DNA from: Botrytis cinerea B05.10 | Lineage: Eukaryota; Ascomycota; Leotiomycetes; Helotiales; Sclerotiniaceae | Length of the DNA: 64,000 nt | Direction of reading: 5' to 3' | NCBI RefSeq assembly: GCF_000143535.2 | Contig: NC_037314.1 | Span: forward strand, 372,001-436,000 | Shown here: positions 59,515 to 64,000 of the stretch, one piece after another | Layout: every line of letters begins with the position of its first letter | Numbering within the stretch: the stretch's first letter is position 1 | Position numbers and translations under genes: made by a program | The notes under the pieces: model-generated | The model's input: only the letters and a program-made list of their open reading frames with translations | What the model was told of the DNA's origin: nothing | Databases searched by the model: none

Positions 59515-62500
59515 GTTACTCTAATGCCCTGTAAATGCCCCGTCGGCAACGCTTCCTTGCCTTCCACATGTGTTCTACCGAGGTTTCTAGAAGGAATGGA
59601 TGATTCTTCCCTCCATTCCAATTGGACACCCTGCGAAATCTGACCTTATATAATATAATATTGTACGATGCGTTGGGGAGCAAGTTCATCTCATGCACCA
59701 AGGTTCCCGACCTGTTGGGCGACATGCAATGCAGCAGCAATCTCCGCTAAGCCGTACCGTTCAGGCGGGATCTCCCTCCCCGTCAGGATCCAGTTATTCT
59801 ACTTGGTCACAAAGTTCTCGATTTCGATCCTAATTCCATGGGATGAGCATTGGGGAGTGCCAATACATTGCCAACCTTGAGGACCAGAAAAGTTTTCTTT
59901 TCATGTTCAATCACGATTCAATATGACACGTCGATTATAGCCCAACGCCTCTTATGGAGGCGTGTGAAAATTTTCTCTCATGATCAGGATCCGAGCCAGC
60001 ATCGTATATACGGAGAATTTGATGAGCGAGCCTGAGCCTCATCGGCGTTCGTATCAATTTACTTATCAATTATTGATAGGGATCGGTACATTTGATGTGG
60101 ATAGGATGGCAATGAACTCATAATTTCCCTAGTACCGCTCAGCCCAATCGAGAAATGCTTTCCCCGAGACTTTGGTAGCTGGTCTCAGTTTTCTTGTTGG
60201 GTACTAGGTAGTCATGGACCCTTCCGAGACCTATCAATGCGCATGATGGATGGGCCCTCGACGCAGGATACATGAGTAGCTGCAGGATGAACTCCGATCT
60301 CCTGTCTTTCCTTCTGTCTTTCCTTCTGTCGCTCACACGTGGGAATGACTAAGATTTTCGGGAGGCAGGGACTTTTGAGGGCTGGAACTTGAGTAAGTTT
60401 AAGACAAACTATATCGAAGCTGGTAGAGGTGATTCCACCCCTTTCTTTCTGCACATTCCAATCTTCTGGATCACCTCATGGATTGATGTTGAGTGCCGTA
60501 ATCTCGGGTTTTGGGCCATCCCCTAACAATCCTGGGCTACATGTGATCTTCACGTGTTTAGGCCATCAAGGAAGGAGACTGGTGGACGTCGATCTTCATT
60601 TCATAATCCCAAAATTATGTCAGGTAACGTGGCAATCTTTTTCGACGGTACTGTGCCTTGCTTGGGCCTCGAGACCCTTCCTCGAGACCCTTACAACATT
60701 GCATCACTGACTTCCGGGAATCACTTCCGAGTTTCAATTGCGATGTGGGAAAAAACTTTAACCCTCCAAATTCATTTCGGTTGACTTCGCTCATGGCCGA
60801 AAGTATGTTTCGTGCCGTAGTCCACATCCTCAAAATAGTCATCTATTCCTGGAAATGCTATACTAGATATACCAATAACGGCTGAGATGAACCCACGTTC
60901 CTCGCCGAAAAGGTACGTGAGTTATTCTCCGACCATCGTTTCGCCCAAAACTACACTGAAGTTACCCGAGTTTCTAAACACAGTAGCAAGTGCCGCATGT
61001 GTAATCCACGAAGCGTAACATAGTGCCGGCATGTTAGTTACTTACGCTTTGCTGTGGTCTATAAAAAGACAGGCGTTTTCGTCTCAACTTGGACTTCATG
61101 CAGCGTGTGCATGTTTTGTTTTGGCGGCAAAAGTTGCAGAAATACGAGAGACGGGAAAGACAGGCGGAATCTGGGATCATGCTTGTTCGAAAAAGAGTAT
61201 GCAAATAGTCTTTCCTGAAGGGAATATTGACTTCTGAGGAAATTTGCATAGAATTTCGAATGGTTCTGGTTTGGTTCAGTATCAGATATCATATTTCATT
61301 TATATACCCTATTTGATCCTGTATAGTGCTCTTTCTCTTATTCTTACTCTTGGAAGGCTTAGGTTGGGGCTAGATTCCAACAGAATCTCATCTAGATTGC
61401 CCTCCTTCGCAAAAACGATGGAAATGCGATTGCAAATGACGTGTCGATTCTAGTATTCTAGTATGGGTGCATGGACGTACAGGATACTTTTCAACATTCG
61501 AAATCTCCAAAAAATTCAATCTTCAATTGTTTGATTTCAGAATCTATCTCATTATGGTTTAATCACTAAAAAAATCATTTCAACAGGTTCTCAGACATAG
61601 GAATGGATATTTCAAGAGATATTTTTAGGTTCATTTTGCGGTTTCCTGTCAGTCTGTCCACCCACCGTTGGACACATTCTTTACATTTTGACTTTTTAAA
61701 TATCTGTTTGAGTTCGTCACTGATTAAGTTAGTTTCCGAAATTCAAACCCAGTTATATTTAGTATTGGTTTTCTGGTCCGAAGACCCCGAGTCGAGGTGT
61801 GCTCTTCGAAGACCACCATTGTTCTACATAACGAATTTCTCTCATTTCCCTTTTCCACGGAATTTGTATGATCGAAGGATTCGTGTCCTACGATTTCTGA
61901 TCTAATCAAGTTAAGATCTAGAAGGAACATAACCCGCCAACATGCCCATCCCACGAATCTATTCATGGGATCTTACGTACCTTCCATTCAACTCAAATCC
62001 CCACACTCATCGTTTTGCGAATCTCACACTTTCTAGCTGCGTGTCTCATATTCTCACCTTCCCTCAAATCATAAGTCGGCACGCTGAGAAAGACGGATGT
62101 CCTACCTCGCTTTCGAACTTTGAGCGATGTGAGCTTGAACTCGGGTCCTGGTGTTCCTTCTTACCCCGACATACAACAGTTGTGACCACGGATGACAATT
62201 GTATTTCAATAAACCTACTATGTTCTATTCTTCTTATTTTTGGACCTAGGTAGATATCCGCGTGGATACTTTGCTTGACGTACACCCGTGAGATATACGC
62301 CGCAAGTGTAATAAACGGGTAGCAAACATACCTGATATCTTACTTTGCCTGTGTCGATAGATCAATCATTCCTTCCAAGTCATACATGAGTCTTCTTACA
62401 CTAATGAATAAGTATCTACCTATCACTATAAAAAACCCCCCCTCACGAATCCCGAGCAAGCCCTCTCCATAAACTCCGCCTTCCCCAGATTCCCCCACAC

Positions 62501-62816
62501 TTATACCCCCTCCCCCGGAAAATATCCCTTCCCTTCCCATTACATACCTACCAATCACACCCTCCCGACGTCATAATATCTCACAATATCTTTATTGCAT
62601 ATCTATCTACAGCCTCTCCGAAATCCGCCTGGCTTTTATTTATACTCTCGAGGACTTGGGGTTTACCAATAATGCATGCGGTTTTTACCTCTCGGGTTAC
62701 TTCGCGAGTGTCTGATGAGATCTGAGATTGGACTCTGTGTTCTGTTTGCCGCGGTGTAATTACTCTTTTCGATTCTCCCTTCTGGTGTTTAGGTCGTTTG
62801 GGATATGGAAGGAGGA

Positions 62817-62828
62817 GGGGGGGGGGGG
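62817..62828 (+). repeat. Poly-G tract (12 G)
   Basis: Twelve G follow GGAGGA in a purine-rich stretch of non-coding DNA. Confidence 0.85.
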
Positions 62829-63007
62829 TTTCAGTTACTTTCATTTTCATCTCAATCGCTTCTCGAAACTCGTGGGATGGGTATGTATGTATGTATGTGT
62901 GTGTGAGTGAGTTTTGGATCAATCTTTTTTGTTTGTAAGGTTTAGTGAGTGGGTTTGAGGGATGTGGTAAGGGTGATATGGTAAGGGGGTGGGTGTACTT
63001 GGTGATG

Positions 63008-63066
63008 CGCTGTGCTGTGCTGTGCTGTGCTGTGCTGTGTTGTATTGTATTGTATTGTATTGTATT
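63008..63066 (+). repeat. Pentanucleotide arrays (TGTGC then TATTG)
   Basis: About six copies of TGTGC pass, through one TGTGT, into about five copies of TATTG. The TGTGC unit is the reverse complement of the GCACA unit at 48971-49004. Confidence 0.9.
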
Positions 63067-63274
63067 CATAGATGGTCGTGTAGAGGATAAGTAACGGGTT
63101 TATGTAGAAGGTAGAATCACATCAAGCAGAAGAACAGAGGCGAGGAGAGAAAGAACAAGAAATAATCCAAGTTGCTTCATTCGCGGTGCAGGGAATTATC
63201 AGTTCTTTGAATGTTGTTTTCCTATGTGTGATGGTGTAGATTGGATGTCTCTAGCTACTTGTGCTTTTTTTTTT

Positions 63275-63297
63275 GTGTGTGTGTGTGTGTGTGTGTG
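63275..63297 (+). repeat. TG dinucleotide microsatellite
   Basis: About eleven TG units follow a run of T. Non-coding. Confidence 0.85.
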
Positions 63298-64000
63298 GTG
63301 TCTCGAGTATTTAGGGAAATTTAAAGTTTGAAATGTAAAGTTTGAGGTGTGAATGGGAAAGTGATTGATTGTGTGAGTCCTCGCGTTGTGTTAAGATGAG
63401 GTGAGATGAGGGGAATCTCGATATTGTAATAGAGATGTGGGATTGGAAAGGTGGAATAGGGTAACTCATCTACCTAGTCATATCTAGACCCCTCAAGCTG
63501 TGAGATTCGCTTCATAGTCGAGGGGAGTTATACATGTCAGCTTAGTTGTATAGTTGGTTAGTTATTCGTTACTTGATTACCTCTTCTTCTTCTTTTGAAA
63601 AGTTCCTTTGTATACTCTTTGAGATATGGAATATTTTTCTACTTTTAAGTGTTTTTTTTTTCTCCATGAATTTTAGACTGTTTTCCCGGGTCCTGACTGG
63701 CTTGTGCTAATCAGTTTGTCTTTTTCTCCTCTTTGTTTGTTATGAGATGGATATATATCTGACTACTGGATTTCGTAAGTGTTGGAATCGGAATGGAATG
63801 ATGGGATGTGAGGACGCGAGGAAGAAAAATGTGATTTGTGATTTGTGATTTTAGAAGGAACTTCGATCTGGTGATTTGGAGATGAGATGGGGGATGAGAG
63901 AGATTAAAGGTTATTAGAGCGGAAGGGGTTAGTGGCTATATAGAAAAAGAGAGAACGGAGAGAAAGGGGGAGAAATGGTTTGGCAGAGAATATAATGAGG

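Larger units (their letters stand above)
53794..64000. other. 10-kb region without an intact gene
   Basis: I find no splice-consistent gene or recognised domain in about 10 kb up to the window edge. Contents listed separately are a poly-C tract, a heptamer minisatellite, small tandem repeats and a possible decayed UstYa-like gene. A segment at 56940-57260 is richer in G+C than its flanks and may be another relic. The right end (62.3-64 kb) is rich in simple repeats and TG/GA-rich sequence, as in long untranslated or promoter regions. Confidence 0.5.

Overview
The window is nuclear DNA of a filamentous ascomycete. Genes are split by short introns (about 45-70 bases is common) with GTAAGT/GTATGT donors, CTAAC/CTAAT branch sites and YAG acceptors. 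The gene set (Pan1, sphingolipid C9-methyltransferase, Eaf1/Vid21, INSIG, Spp2, GH2 beta-mannosidase B) is fungal. The protein sequences look most like Leotiomycetes of the Botrytis/Sclerotinia type; that placement is from memory and is an inference.

Layout. 0-12 kb: an alpha/beta hydrolase (+), a small single-pass membrane protein (+), the endocytic scaffold Pan1 (-) and a sphingolipid C9-methyltransferase (-) that carries an unusual in-frame, stop-free intron. 12-19 kb: mostly non-coding, with a poorly resolved hypothetical gene, a 23-base poly-C tract and the WD40 ribosome-biogenesis factor Mak11 (-). 19-38 kb is the dense part: INSIG-like ER protein (+), NuA4 scaffold Eaf1/Vid21 (+), splicing factor Spp2 (+), a CYP52-like P450 (+), COQ10 (-), a Ser/Thr-rich small protein (+), a xylitol/sorbitol dehydrogenase (+) and beta-mannosidase B (-). 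38-54 kb is sparse: an acidic Cys-rich unknown (-), an AAAP amino-acid transporter (+), a small acidic unknown (+), Arp2/3 subunit ARPC5 (-) and a small three-exon membrane protein with no ATG in its first exon (-). 54-64 kb has no intact gene that I can support. It holds simple repeats, homopolymer tracts, a 7-base minisatellite and a possible decayed UstYa/DUF3328-type gene.

The genes are mainly housekeeping and do not form an obvious cluster. Pan1 and ARPC5 act in the same actin/endocytosis pathway (Pan1 activates Arp2/3) but lie 40 kb apart. Beta-mannosidase and the polyol dehydrogenase both serve plant-sugar use. INSIG, the P450, the C9-methyltransferase and COQ10 are all lipid or isoprenoid related, but nothing in the sequence shows that they are co-regulated. 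I see no tRNA, rRNA, CRISPR array or intact transposon. Exon borders were derived by hand from splice motifs, frame continuity and family conservation.
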